A stretch of 64,000 nucleotides of DNA from Pseudaquabacterium terrae (GCF_013266755.1 NZ_JABRWJ010000010.1:186001-250000); one strand, 5' to 3'. Positions 42,644-51,337 are shown, numbered from the stretch's first letter. Notes: a model not told the origin generated them from the letters alone. Translations and numbers: made by a program.

Positions 42644-43677
42644 AGCTCGCCTACCAATGGCACGGCCGCTTCGGCTGGGTGCTCGCGCCGCTGCTCGCGA
42701 TTCAGGCCTTGGGCGGCGCCGCCCTGTTGTGGATGCAGCCGCTGCCGGCGCCGCAGGAGAGCCCGCCCGCGGTTCAGGCCTGGGCCCAGGCGGTGGACCA
42801 GGGCCTGGCCGAATTGGCGCGCCGGTATCCGACGGCCAAGTTCGAGTACGTGAATCTGCCGGGCAAAGCGGATGCGCCTGTGAGCGTGCGCCTGCTCGCC
42901 TCGGAATCCAACGAGAGTGGCTGGGCCGAAGTCGATGCATTGCATGGCACGGCCGGCGCACTGCAGCCGGACAGCAGCCAGGCGAGGACGCTTCTGTACG
43001 GCCTGCATGAACGCCTGCTGCTCGCTGACGTCGGACCGTGGCTGCTGCGCGCGATCGCGCTGACCGCATTGGTGCTTGTCGCGATGGGGCTGCGGGTCTG
43101 GTGGCGGGTGCGGCACCTGCCGGCGCGCACGCCGTGGCGGCGCCTGCATCGCCTGGTCGGACCGGTGGTCGTCTTGCCGCTGGCGATGATGCTGGTCACC
43201 GGCTTCGTGCTGCGCTCACCGGACTGGGCGCGCGCGGCATTGTCGGCCTGGCCGGGCCAGGCGGCCGCCGCACCCAGCGTCGCTGCGCCGGCTGCCAGCG
43301 GGCCGCAGGCGGCGACGCTGGGCCAGGCCCTTGCCGCTGCCGCGACAGCGCTGCCGCAGGCGCGCCCCATTCGCATCTACCCGCCCCGCAACGGTGTGGT
43401 GCGCGTTCGGATGCGCGGCGACGAGTGGCATCCCATCGGTCTGAACAACGTGTTCGTGAGCGCAGCCGACGCCTCGGTGCTGCGCATCGTGCGCGCCGCC
43501 GAGCAGCCGCTGAGCGTGCGCTATCTCAACGTCGTCTACCCGCTGCACATCGGCTCGCTGCCCGGCAGCCCGGGCTTGGGGGCCACGCTCGCGGCGCGCG
43601 TGCTGTGGACGCTGCTCGCGCTGGCACTCGCGGGGCTGGCCTTGACGGGCGCGGTGCAGCGCTTGCGGACGAAATGA
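42640..43677 (+). CDS. PepSY-associated inner-membrane protein
   Basis: A 345-residue protein with four membrane helices: about 9-32 ('FGWVLAPLLAIQALGGAAL'), 130-152, 172-190 ('VVVLPLAMMLVTGFVLRS') and 318-338. Two periplasmic domains lie between, the second with 'LGQALAAAATALPQARPIRIYPP', resembling a PepSY half. 'WHGRFGW' at the start and 'RLHRLVGPVVVLP' are the His-containing helices typical of PepSY_TM proteins, which are often linked to iron uptake or ferric reduction. It overlaps the AraC stop and precedes the porin by 31 bases. Confidence 0.72.
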   Translation: MKLAYQWHGRFGWVLAPLLAIQALGGAALLWMQPLPAPQESPPAVQAWAQAVDQGLAELARRYPTAKFEYVNLPGKADAPVSVRLLASESNESGWAEVDALHGTAGALQPDSSQARTLLYGLHERLLLADVGPWLLRAIALTALVLVAMGLRVWWRVRHLPARTPWRRLHRLVGPVVVLPLAMMLVTGFVLRSPDWARAALSAWPGQAAAAPSVAAPAASGPQAATLGQALAAAATALPQARPIRIYPPRNGVVRVRMRGDEWHPIGLNNVFVSAADASVLRIVRAAEQPLSVRYLNVVYPLHIGSLPGSPGLGATLAARVLWTLLALALAGLALTGAVQRLRTK

Positions 43678-43708
43678 AAACCCCGACAACCTTTTGGAGA
43701 CAAATCGA

Positions 43709-44815
43709 ATGCCATCGAAATTGACCGCATTGAAAGCGATCGTGCCTGCCGTCCTCGCGACTTCGTTCGCCGGAACCGCTTTCGCTCAGTCCAACGTGAC
43801 CCTGTTCGGTGCCGTGGACCTGGCCGTGGCACATGGTTCCGGCAGCGTTTCGAACCAGACTCAACTGGCCAATGGCTACCTTGCCGCCTCCCGGCTCGCC
43901 TTCAAGGGCTTCGAGGACCTTGGTGACGGCCTCAAGGCCGGATTCTGGCTGGAAAGCGGCTTCAACGCCGACACCGGCAGCGGCCAGATCACCAACTCCA
44001 ATAACCAGTCCTCCGGTATTGGAGGCAATGGGGGTCTGACGTTCAACCGCCGTTCGCATGTCAGCCTGGGAGGCAACTGGGGTGAGATTCGCCTCGGCCG
44101 CGACTTCGTGCCGCAGTACCTGAATATCGCCGACTTCGATCCATTCGACCTCAGCGGCAGCGGAGGCAGCCAGGTGTTGAATTCCGCGATCACCGGCCCG
44201 ACCCTGGTCCGCGCCTCCAACAGCGTGTCGTATCTCTACGGTCATGGATTCAATGCCGCCGCGATCGGATATGGGCCCGGGGGATTCAATGGCTCCGGCA
44301 TCCAATTCCACGCCATGGTTTACCTGGGTGAAAATCCCAGTGGTACCGCCACCGCCAAGGATGGCACCGGCCATGGCATCCGCGCCGTCTACTCGACCGG
44401 CAAGTTCACGGTCTCCGGCGCAACCAGCCGGACTCGCTACGCAGCGGGCGAGGTCCGGCAGAGCAATGCGGGCGCGAGCTACAACTTCGGTGGGGCCCAC
44501 GTCATGGGCATGGTCGAATGGGACCGGAAAGGCGCGATCAGCGCCAAGGGCTGGCTGGCGGGCGCGCTGGTCCCCGCCGGCGTCGGCACCATCCGGGTTG
44601 CGTACTCGCGTTACGGCACTGATGCGGCAGGCAGCCCGACGGCCAGGAAGTGGAGTGTTGGTTATGTCCATCCGTTGTCGAAGCGCACGGCCTTGTATAC
44701 GGCCGCCGCTCACGTGAGCAACGAGGGCGCGTCTGCCTCAGCCCTGAACGGCGCCGTGACGGCCCCGGGCCAGTCATCCAACGGATTCGACTTCGGGGTC
44801 AAGCACAGCTTCTAG
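43709..44815 (+). CDS. Gram-negative trimeric porin
   Basis: A 368-residue outer-membrane porin. Signal peptide 'MPSKLTALKAIVPAVLATSFAGTAFA' is followed by 'QSNVTLFGAVDLAVAHGSGS', the standard first strand of Burkholderiales porins, 'RLAFKGFEDLGDGLKAGFWLESGF' and 'RRSHVSLGGNWGEIRLGRDFVPQY'. It ends 'NGFDFGVKHSF', with the terminal Phe needed for barrel assembly. The ATG at 43709 is preceded by TGGAGA. It is the third gene of the AraC-PepSY-porin unit, so the porin may be dedicated to the substrate of that system. Confidence 0.9.
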   Translation: MPSKLTALKAIVPAVLATSFAGTAFAQSNVTLFGAVDLAVAHGSGSVSNQTQLANGYLAASRLAFKGFEDLGDGLKAGFWLESGFNADTGSGQITNSNNQSSGIGGNGGLTFNRRSHVSLGGNWGEIRLGRDFVPQYLNIADFDPFDLSGSGGSQVLNSAITGPTLVRASNSVSYLYGHGFNAAAIGYGPGGFNGSGIQFHAMVYLGENPSGTATAKDGTGHGIRAVYSTGKFTVSGATSRTRYAAGEVRQSNAGASYNFGGAHVMGMVEWDRKGAISAKGWLAGALVPAGVGTIRVAYSRYGTDAAGSPTARKWSVGYVHPLSKRTALYTAAAHVSNEGASASALNGAVTAPGQSSNGFDFGVKHSF

Positions 44816-44832
44816 CGCTGCGCGCGCGGTGC

Positions 44833-45495
44833 TCAGTCCGCGCCGAAGGCGAGGCTCAAGCCGATCGTCCAGTTCGAGGGCGCCGGTCCCGCCAGACGGT
44901 GGGACCGGCTCATGTCCACGCTCCAGTGTTCCGCCGCCAGCCAGCGTACGCCGGCGCGCGTGAAGTGCGTCGCCTGCTCTCGGTAGCGCTCCGCGGTCAG
45001 CCACCAGTCCTGCGTCGGCATCCATTCGGCCGCAATGCCGCCGCGCTTCTCGCCTTCGCCGCCGTTAAAAAAATCGCGCCCCGCATTGGCATGAAAGGCA
45101 AGCTTGTCGCGTGGCCGCCAGGTGGCGAGCGCCAGCGCGCTCACGCCCTGGTACCGCGGCCGCAGGTGCGCCTGCCAGACCGGTTGTGCCACCACGCCGA
45201 CGCTCAGGCTCTGCGTTACTGCATGAGCCCACTTCACCTCCAGGCCCCACGCCGTCGCCGAAGCGCCCTGGTCGCGCGTGTATTCCGCCGCGGCACCGAG
45301 CTGCACGGGACCGAGCCGGCACGCGCCGCCGACGTGCAGCAGGCGGACACCGCCCTGGGCGCGGCTCGCCCAGTTCTCCTGTTCGCAGGCGCCCGCCGGC
45401 AGAATGTCAGCGTCGTCGACCGAATGGTGGCCGCCCGCGCCATGCGCCAGCAGCGGGGCGGCCAGCAGGCCGGCCAGGAGTGTTGTGAGATTCAT
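44833..45495 (-). CDS. Putative outer-membrane beta-barrel protein of unknown family
   Basis: A 220-residue exported protein with a signal peptide ending near 'LLAHGAGG', then an acidic His/Asp segment ('GHHSVDDADILPAGACEQE'). The rest alternates polar and aromatic residues ('GVRLLHVGGACRLGPVQLGAAAEYT', 'WWLTAERYREQATHFTRAGVRWLA') and ends 'TIGLSLAFGAD', the pattern of a small barrel of about ten strands. The N-terminal acidic segment and 'HH' could bind metal. It is convergent with the porin. Family not recognised. Confidence 0.6.
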   Translation of the reverse strand: MNLTTLLAGLLAAPLLAHGAGGHHSVDDADILPAGACEQENWASRAQGGVRLLHVGGACRLGPVQLGAAAEYTRDQGASATAWGLEVKWAHAVTQSLSVGVVAQPVWQAHLRPRYQGVSALALATWRPRDKLAFHANAGRDFFNGGEGEKRGGIAAEWMPTQDWWLTAERYREQATHFTRAGVRWLAAEHWSVDMSRSHRLAGPAPSNWTIGLSLAFGAD

Positions 45496-45516
45496 GGGCT
45501 CCTCAAGAATTGAAAT

Positions 45517-45741
45517 TCAGCGATCGCAGGAGGCCATCACCGGGAACGCGTAGTCGCGTCCCATCAGCGCGCGGGCAAACAGGTAGTCGTTGCGGCTGCG
45601 CTCATCGAGTGCATCCAGGTCGACACGACCTGCTGAATCGCAAGGAAACGCCAGCGACTTGCGGTCGTTGCGCCGGTGAACAAAACGCAGTTCGACTCTC
45701 GCCGGCCGGTGGGCTGAAGGGGGGAAGATGCGGTCCGTCAT
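45517..45741 (-). CDS. Small hypothetical protein (74 residues)
   Basis: A basic, Arg-rich protein starting 'MTDRIFPPSAHRPARVELRFVHRRNDRK' and ending 'YAFPVMASCDR'. The ATG at 45741 has a GGAG site nine bases upstream. It lies 21 bases upstream of the outer-membrane-like gene on the same strand and could be its operon partner. The central segment 'DALDERSRNDYLFARALMGRDY' is likely helical. It resembles small proteins found beside metal or redox genes, but no function can be given. Confidence 0.55.
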   Translation of the reverse strand: MTDRIFPPSAHRPARVELRFVHRRNDRKSLAFPCDSAGRVDLDALDERSRNDYLFARALMGRDYAFPVMASCDR

Positions 45742-45981
45742 TGCATTTCTCCGACTGCCTGTGTTGCAAGAAGGATAGGTGAGCAGCCGCAGCGCTTCTT
45801 GCCGTTGTGTGCTGTCCGGCGGCATATCCTGCGAAATCCCACGGCCCTCGCGGCACGCCGTGACTGCGGCGGGATCGTCCGCACGATGTGCCGCTGGCGG
45901 GCCGAACAACGGCACGGAGGGCCTGCCGCAGGCCATCGTTGCGGCACATCGTGCAGGCATCCGAGGCCGAGAATCTGCTGG

Positions 45982-47289
45982 ATGAACATTGCCTCGACCC
46001 GACACCGCATCGTGATCGTCGGCGGCGGCGCCGGCGGTCTGGAGCTCGCCACGCGCCTGGGCGATCGTATCGGCCACGCAGTCGACATCACGCTGATCGA
46101 CCGCAATCGCACGCATGTGTGGAAGCCCAAACTGCACGAGATCGCTGCCGGCAGCATGGACTTCGCGGTCCATGAGGTGGACTACCTGGCGCACGCGCAC
46201 GGGCACCGGTTCCGATACCGCATCGGCGAGATGACGGGGCTGGACCGTGAGGGTCGGCGCGTTCTCGTCGCTCCATCACACGACGCGGAGGGCCGCGAGA
46301 TCACGCCGCAGCGCGAGTTCGGCTATGACACGCTCGTCATTGCGGTCGGCAGCCGCAGCAACGATTTCGGCACGCCCGGCGTGACGGAGCATGCGATGAA
46401 GCTGGAGTCGCAGGTCGACGCGCGACGTTTCCATGCCCGCATGGTCGATGCCTGCATCCGTGCCCATGCGCAAGCAGCGCCGCTGCGCCCCGAGCAGCTG
46501 AAGATGGTCATCATCGGTGCCGGCGCCACCGGCGTGGAGCTGGGCGCCGAATTGCACAGAACGATGCGGGAGGTTCTGGCCTATGGCCTCGATCGCGTCG
46601 ATCCGGACAAGGACCTGCGGGTGTCGTTGATCGAAGCGTCGGACCGCGTGCTGCCGGCGTTGCCGCCGCGACTGTCCTGCGTCACGCAGGCGCTGTTGAC
46701 CCAATTGGGCGTCAAGGTGAATACCAGCGTGCGCGTGGCCGAGGTGCTGCGTGACGGCGTGCGGCTGGTGGATGGTCGAGTGCTGCCGGCCGAGCTCGTT
46801 GTATGGGCCGCCGGCGTCAAGGCGCCGGATTTCCTCCAGCACCTGGGGCTGGAAACGAACGGCGTCCATCAGCTGGTCGTGCGCCCGACGCTGCAGACCA
46901 CGCGCGACGACAACATCTTTGCGTTCGGTGACTGCGCGGCATGCCCGTGGCGCGACGGCACGGTCCCGCCTCGAGCGCAGGCCGCGCATCAGCAGGCGCT
47001 GCATCTGTACAAGCAGATTCGCAGGCGACTTGTCGGCAAGCCGCTGCAGGAGTACCGCTACCGCGACTTTGGATCGTTGGTGTCGCTGGGCAAGTTCGGG
47101 ACGGTCGGCAACATGATCGGCGGCCTCGTTGGCCGCAACTTCATGGTGGAAGGCGCATTCGCCCGCCTGATGTACCTGTCGCCCTACAAGAAGCACGAGC
47201 TGACACTGCACGGCACCGCCAAGGTGGCGCTGGAAACGCTGTCCCGCGGCATCGCGCGGCGCACCCGTCCGCTCGTCAAGCTGCATTGA
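45982..47289 (+). CDS. Type II NADH dehydrogenase (FAD-dependent)
   Basis: A 435-residue flavoprotein: FAD-binding 'IVIVGGGAGGLELATRLG' at 10-27, NADH-binding 'VIIGAGATGVELGAEL' near 176-191, and 'DNIFAFGDCAACP' near 312-324 (second FAD motif). A C-terminal amphipathic part with 'NMIGGLVGRNFMVEGAFARLMYLS' would attach it to the membrane. It passes electrons from NADH to quinone without pumping protons. Several earlier in-frame starts are possible; the ATG at 45982 places the Rossmann motif at the usual distance. It is flanked by debris on its 3' side. Confidence 0.88.
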   Translation: MNIASTRHRIVIVGGGAGGLELATRLGDRIGHAVDITLIDRNRTHVWKPKLHEIAAGSMDFAVHEVDYLAHAHGHRFRYRIGEMTGLDREGRRVLVAPSHDAEGREITPQREFGYDTLVIAVGSRSNDFGTPGVTEHAMKLESQVDARRFHARMVDACIRAHAQAAPLRPEQLKMVIIGAGATGVELGAELHRTMREVLAYGLDRVDPDKDLRVSLIEASDRVLPALPPRLSCVTQALLTQLGVKVNTSVRVAEVLRDGVRLVDGRVLPAELVVWAAGVKAPDFLQHLGLETNGVHQLVVRPTLQTTRDDNIFAFGDCAACPWRDGTVPPRAQAAHQQALHLYKQIRRRLVGKPLQEYRYRDFGSLVSLGKFGTVGNMIGGLVGRNFMVEGAFARLMYLSPYKKHELTLHGTAKVALETLSRGIARRTRPLVKLH

Positions 47290-47398
47290 CGCCAGGTGAC
47301 TCGTTGGCGCGGGGTCGGCCGCCACAAGAAGCGCAAATGAGCTCGCGCCGTTCGCGGTCGGCAGCACTGACATCGCGCTCGCCTGCCGGCTTTTGGCT

Positions 47399-47663
47399 GA
47401 TCAAGCCGATCATGGACGGCATCGACAGGGCCGATCCCGTCAGGAACAGGGCCAGGATGGCCCCTGGCACCGACAGCACCAGGGCGCTCAGGATCGTGCC
47501 GGGCTGCGCGAAGTCCTTGAGCAGCAGCACCAGGACCATGTAGATGCACAGCACGCCGGTCAGCATCGCGACGCCGAAGCCGACGGCCAGTTCACCGAAC
47601 TCCTCGGCGTCACGCGCCGCGTTCGGTCCCGGCGCGCGATGACGATGTAGTCGACCAGCAGGC
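47399..47663 (-). pseudogene. Inverted, reordered pieces of an RND efflux pump
   Basis: On the minus strand 47617-47399 encode 'DAEEFGELAVGFGVAMLTGVL' through 'TGSALSMPSMIGLI', the start of the second membrane half of an AcrB-like pump. Just 5' of it, 47663-47632 encode 'LLVDYIVIARR', which belongs about 20 residues after the GLI motif in intact pumps. The order is therefore wrong even within the inverted piece. No start or stop of the original gene remains. Confidence 0.65.
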
Positions 47664-47975
47664 CATGGGCTGGACCGCGCAGTGGCCATTCTCGACGCCT
47701 GCCGCAAGCGAGCCCGGCCGATCCTCATGACCACGATCGCCATGGGCGCCGGCATGACGCCCGTCGCGCTGGGCTGGTCCGGCGATCCTGCCTTCCGCGC
47801 GCCGATGGCCATCGTCGTGATCGGCGGCCTGGTCACTTCGACGGTGCTGAGCCTGCTGGTCGTTCCGGTGGTGTACAGCTATGTGGACGATGGCGTTCAG
47901 TGGCTCAGACGGCTCGTTGCGCGCCGTCAAACGGCGGCCGGCCAGTCGTCCTCGGGCTTGCCTTGGGAGTACTGA
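47664..47975 (+). pseudogene. C-terminal piece of an RND efflux pump
   Basis: From 47664 the plus strand encodes 'HGLDRAVAILDACRKRARPI' and continues 'TTIAMGAGMTPVALGWSGD' to 'SYVDDGVQWLRRLVARRQ' and a natural stop: the last helices of an AcrB/OqxB-like pump. It is exactly the sequence that should follow 'LLVDYIVIARR', whose coding bases end at 47663 but on the opposite strand. An adaptor remnant of an RND system also occurs at 60.6 kb. Confidence 0.72.
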
Positions 47976-48100
47976 CATGCCCTGCGTCGCCCTTCCGCTC
48001 TTCCTGCCTCGCGTTCCCAATTGCTGGAGGATGTGCTGTGGCGTCGTGTCGACTCGCGCTGCGTGCAATGCCCGTTAGCGACCTTCACTGGCGCATCACG

Positions 48101-48235
48101 GTCCGTATCGGGCCGTGCGACGCACAGGCAGACCACGGCCGTGCCCTTGACGGGGTCGGGAACGCCGATGGTGGCCGCGTCCTCCAGCAGCCCCGTGCCC
48201 ATCAGCAGCGCCTCGATTTCGGCGGGCCCGGTGCG
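48101..48235 (-). pseudogene. Fragment of an AMP-forming acyl-/acetyl-CoA synthetase C-terminus
   Basis: The minus-strand translation 'RTGPAEIEALLMGTGLLEDAATIGVPDPVKG' matches the A8 hinge and C-terminal domain of acetyl-CoA synthetase-type enzymes, where 'R(I/T)GPAEIE' and 'IGVPDPVKGE' are conserved. Only about 45 residues are present and both flanks are unrelated, so this is a remnant. The 125 bases between it and the RND piece show nothing recognisable. Confidence 0.6.
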
Positions 48236-48320
48236 CCGAGCTCCACGGCGACGACCGCGACCTGAACCGCGTGCGCTGCCAGAGGCCATCGTAAGGCGCG
48301 TCGAGCAACTCTTCGAGCCT

Positions 48321-48893
48321 TCAGGCCTTGCGCGGCAGCACGGTCAGCACACGCACGATGAAGGCATGCAGCTCTGTCATGTAGGTCTGCAAGAATTTCT
48401 TCGTGCCTTCGTCGGTGACCTCGCCGTCGGGGGTGATGAGCTCGGGCTTGAACTGGATGTACGCCTCGACCTGGTTCATCAGCGGTGAATTGCAGAAGCA
48501 CAGCACGCCGCGCAGGCTCTGCTGCGCCACGGCGGTGCCGATGGCACCCGGCGAAGTACCGATCACGGCCGAAGGCTTCTGCGCGAAGGAGTTCTTGCCC
48601 CAGGGCCGGCTCGCCCAGTCGATGGCATTCTTCAATCCACCGGGGATCGAGCGGTTGAATTCGGGCGTCACGAAGAGGACCGCGTCGACGTCGGCAATGG
48701 CCTGCTTGAACGCGCGGGCCACCGGGGGGTAGTCGGAGTCGTAGTCCTGGCTGTACAGCGGCAGGTCCTTGATCGCGATCTCGCTCAAATCCAGTTCGGG
48801 CGGCGCCAGCTTCACGAGCGCCTTGGCAAGCAGACGGTTGATTGACGTCGAGGACAGGCTCCCGACGAAATATCCGACCTTGTAAGTGGCCAT
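48321..48893 (-). CDS. NADPH-dependent FMN reductase / quinone reductase (ChrR-like)
   Basis: A 190-residue flavodoxin-fold enzyme. 'YKVGYFVGSLSSTSINRLLAKAL' near 4-26 is the FMN phosphate loop, 'DAVLFVTPEFNRSIPGGLKNAIDW' near 69-92 and 'KPSAVIGTSPGAIGTAVAQQ' near 106-125 are the family hallmarks (NADPH_dep_red). The ATG at 48893 follows AGGAG. Members reduce quinones, chromate or nitro compounds using NADPH. It lies downstream of the cat operon on the same strand but 73 bases away, and may protect against quinones arising from catechol. Confidence 0.85.
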   Translation of the reverse strand: MATYKVGYFVGSLSSTSINRLLAKALVKLAPPELDLSEIAIKDLPLYSQDYDSDYPPVARAFKQAIADVDAVLFVTPEFNRSIPGGLKNAIDWASRPWGKNSFAQKPSAVIGTSPGAIGTAVAQQSLRGVLCFCNSPLMNQVEAYIQFKPELITPDGEVTDEGTKKFLQTYMTELHAFIVRVLTVLPRKA

Positions 48894-48966
48894 GCGCGGC
48901 TCCTGGGCAGTGTGAAGGGGCACCGGTTGTACGCCCGCGCCGGCCAGTCCACAAGGCTCGCCGCGG

Positions 48967-49680
48967 TCAACGAAGACGATGGATGCGCAGTTGGCTCGGC
49001 TTCGCCGGCCGCTGGACGATCAGGTCCTGGGTGTGCAAGGCCCGGATCGGCAGGCCGACCAGGGCTTCGAGCGCCGCAAGGTCCAGGCCATCGACCTTGT
49101 CGATCAGCTGCAGGCCCTGCGGCGTGCAGGCCAGCGTGGCGAGGTCGGTGTAGATGCGCTTCACGCAGGCAACGCCGGTGAGCGGGTAAGTGCAGGCCTG
49201 CACGATCTTGCTGGCGCCCTGTTTCGTGAGCAGGTCCATCATGACCCACGTCTGCTTGGCGCCGATCGCCAGGTCCATCGCGCCGCCCACGGCCGGGATG
49301 GCGCCGGGCTCGCCGGTGCTCCAGTTGGCCAGGTCGCCGGTGGCCGAGACCTGGAAGGCGCCCAGCACGCAGATGTCGAGGTGCCCGCCGCGCATCATCG
49401 CGAAGCTGTCGGCATGGTGGAAGTAGGCGCCGCCGGGCAGCAGGGTCACCGGCTGCTTGCCGGCGTTGATGAGGTCGTAGTCCTCGTCGCCATCGGCCGG
49501 CGCCGGCCCCATGCCGAGGATGCCGTTCTCGCTGTGCAGCACGACCTCCATGCCCGCCGGCAGGTGGTTCGCCACGGTGGTGGGCATGCCGATGCCCAGG
49601 TTGACGACTGCGCCGTCGAAGATGTCCTGCGCAACGCGGCGCGCCAGCTCATCCTTGCTGCGACGTTGATAGCTTGTCAT
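48967..49680 (-). CDS. pcaJ: 3-Oxoadipate CoA-transferase subunit B
   Basis: A 237-residue class I CoA-transferase beta subunit. The catalytic Glu51 lies in 'VLHSENGILGMGP', preceded by 'VNLGIGMPTTVANHLPAG'; 'GGHLDICVLGAFQVSATGDLANW' and 'GGAMDLAIGAKQ' are typical of PcaJ. It transfers CoA from succinyl-CoA to 3-oxoadipate together with PcaI. It follows pcaI by nine bases and is the last gene of the cat operon. No pcaF thiolase is in the window. Confidence 0.9.
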   Translation of the reverse strand: MTSYQRRSKDELARRVAQDIFDGAVVNLGIGMPTTVANHLPAGMEVVLHSENGILGMGPAPADGDEDYDLINAGKQPVTLLPGGAYFHHADSFAMMRGGHLDICVLGAFQVSATGDLANWSTGEPGAIPAVGGAMDLAIGAKQTWVMMDLLTKQGASKIVQACTYPLTGVACVKRIYTDLATLACTPQGLQLIDKVDGLDLAALEALVGLPIRALHTQDLIVQRPAKPSQLRIHRLR

Positions 49681-49689
49681 GGTGTCTCC

Positions 49690-50406
49690 TCAGGCCGCGT
49701 TCTTGAAGCCGCCGGCCGCCGTGGCCACGCGTTCGACCCGCACGATGCGGCTGACGTGGAGGCCCGGCGTGACGATGCTCTCGGGATCGAGCGCACCCAG
49801 TTCGACGACCTCGTGCACCGTGGCCACGGTGCGCTTCGCGGCGGTGGCCATCACGGGTCCGAAGTTGCGCGCGGCCTTGCGGTAGACCAGGTTGCCCCAG
49901 CGGTCGCCGCGCTCGGCCTTCACCAGCGCGAGGTCGCCGTGGATCGGGTACTCGAGCACGTAGCCTTTGCCGTTGATGACGCGTGTTTCCTTGGCGCTGC
50001 CGTCGGGGTTCTTCGCGAGATCGGTGCCGTAGCCGGTGGGCGTGAAGAAGGCACCGACACCCGCACCGGCCGCACGCAGGCGCTCGGCCAGGTTGCCTTG
50101 CGGCACCAGTTCCAGCTCGATGCGCCCACTGCGGTAGAGCGCATCGAAGACATGCGAGTCGGCCTGGCGCGGAAAGCTGCAGACGATCTTGCGCACGCGC
50201 CCGGCCTTCAGCAGCGCGGCCAGCCCGCTGTCGCCGTTGCCGGCGTTGTTGTTGACCACCGTGAGCTCGCGCGCGCCCTGTTCGATGAGACCGTCGATCA
50301 GTTCATTCGGGATGCCGGCGGTGCCGAAGCCGCCGATGAGCACGGTGGCGCCGTCGGGCGTGCCGGCCAGGGCTTCGGCCACCGAGTTTGCGAGCTTGTT
50401 GATCAT
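49690..50406 (-). CDS. pcaI: 3-Oxoadipate CoA-transferase subunit A
   Basis: A 238-residue CoA-transferase alpha subunit with 'ATVLIGGFGTAGIPNELIDGL' near 19-39, 'VVNNNAGNGDSGLAALLKAGRVRKIVCSFPRQ' near 50-80 and 'YGTDLAKNP' near 126. The spacing to catA is one base and to pcaJ nine bases, so the three are co-transcribed. Residue patterns favour 3-oxoadipate over acetoacetate transferases, and the neighbours agree. Confidence 0.9.
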   Translation of the reverse strand: MINKLANSVAEALAGTPDGATVLIGGFGTAGIPNELIDGLIEQGARELTVVNNNAGNGDSGLAALLKAGRVRKIVCSFPRQADSHVFDALYRSGRIELELVPQGNLAERLRAAGAGVGAFFTPTGYGTDLAKNPDGSAKETRVINGKGYVLEYPIHGDLALVKAERGDRWGNLVYRKAARNFGPVMATAAKRTVATVHEVVELGALDPESIVTPGLHVSRIVRVERVATAAGGFKNAA

Positions 50407-50407
50407 G

Positions 50408-51337
50408 TCAGCCCCGCCCGGCCGTCGCCTGAACCCGAGCCAGGCGCGCGGCAGGCGAAGCCTCGCCGGCGGTCGCCGCAGGCTGCGTCACGAAGTCGAA
50501 GCGCGAACGCACGAAAGGCGCGCTGATGCCCAGCGATTCGTAGCCCGCCGGCGCCACACCGCGCTCCAGTTCGACGATGAGGCCGTCGCGCGTGGCGAAG
50601 GCGAAGTCGTCGTCGATGTAGGTGTCGCCCGGGATGTTCACCTGCGTCGTCAGCGTGCGCTGGCCCGGTGCCGCGACCAGGAAGTGCACGTGCGCCGGGC
50701 GGTGGCCGTGGCGGCCCAGGGCCTCGAACAGCTCGGACGTGGGGCTGTTCGGCGGAATGGAATAGCCCGGCGGCAGCGCGGTGCGGAAGCGGTAGTGGCC
50801 CTTGGCGTCGGTCTCGATGCGGCGGCGCAACTCATAAGGCTTCAGGCCGGGGAAGAAGTGCGAATAGCCGCCCTGCGAATTGGCGTGCCATACGTCGATC
50901 AGCGCGTGCGCCACGGGCTGGCCGGCCAGCGTGCGCACCTGGCCCTCCATCACGAAGACTTCGCCGGCGGAGTTGCCCTCGTCCAACCGGGCTTCCACCT
51001 TCGACAGCGGCGCACCGGCCACGTACAGCGGCCCCTCGATGGCGCGCGGCGTGCCGCCGCTGCGGCCCGCGCGTTCATCGGCTTCGTCAGCGCGGATGTC
51101 GAGCAGGCGGTCGAAGCCGAGGCCTGCGGTGATGAGCCCCACCTGGCCGCTCGTGCCCAGGCGCGACAGCCAGTCGGCGGCTTTCCAGAACTCGTCGGCG
51201 CTGACGTCCAGTTCGTCGATGGTCTTGAAGAGGTCGCCGACGACACGTGCCACCAGGGCACGAACACGGGCGTTGCCCGGTGCAACGTTCACGCTCGTGA
51301 CGAGCTCGAGCAATTGCTTCTGATTCAGTTCGGACAT
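50408..51337 (-). CDS. catA: Catechol 1,2-dioxygenase
   Basis: A 309-residue intradiol dioxygenase. The non-haem Fe(III) ligands are in place: Tyr158 ('SQGGYSHF'), Tyr192 ('PPGYSIPP'), His216 and His218 ('RPAHVHFL'), with the same mutual spacing as Acinetobacter CatA. The N-terminal helical dimer domain occupies residues 1-95. It cleaves catechol to cis,cis-muconate. The ATG at 51337 has a GGAG site; an earlier in-frame start would add 13 residues. It lies between the Bug receptor and pcaI. Confidence 0.92.
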   Translation of the reverse strand: MSELNQKQLLELVTSVNVAPGNARVRALVARVVGDLFKTIDELDVSADEFWKAADWLSRLGTSGQVGLITAGLGFDRLLDIRADEADERAGRSGGTPRAIEGPLYVAGAPLSKVEARLDEGNSAGEVFVMEGQVRTLAGQPVAHALIDVWHANSQGGYSHFFPGLKPYELRRRIETDAKGHYRFRTALPPGYSIPPNSPTSELFEALGRHGHRPAHVHFLVAAPGQRTLTTQVNIPGDTYIDDDFAFATRDGLIVELERGVAPAGYESLGISAPFVRSRFDFVTQPAATAGEASPAARLARVQATAGRG

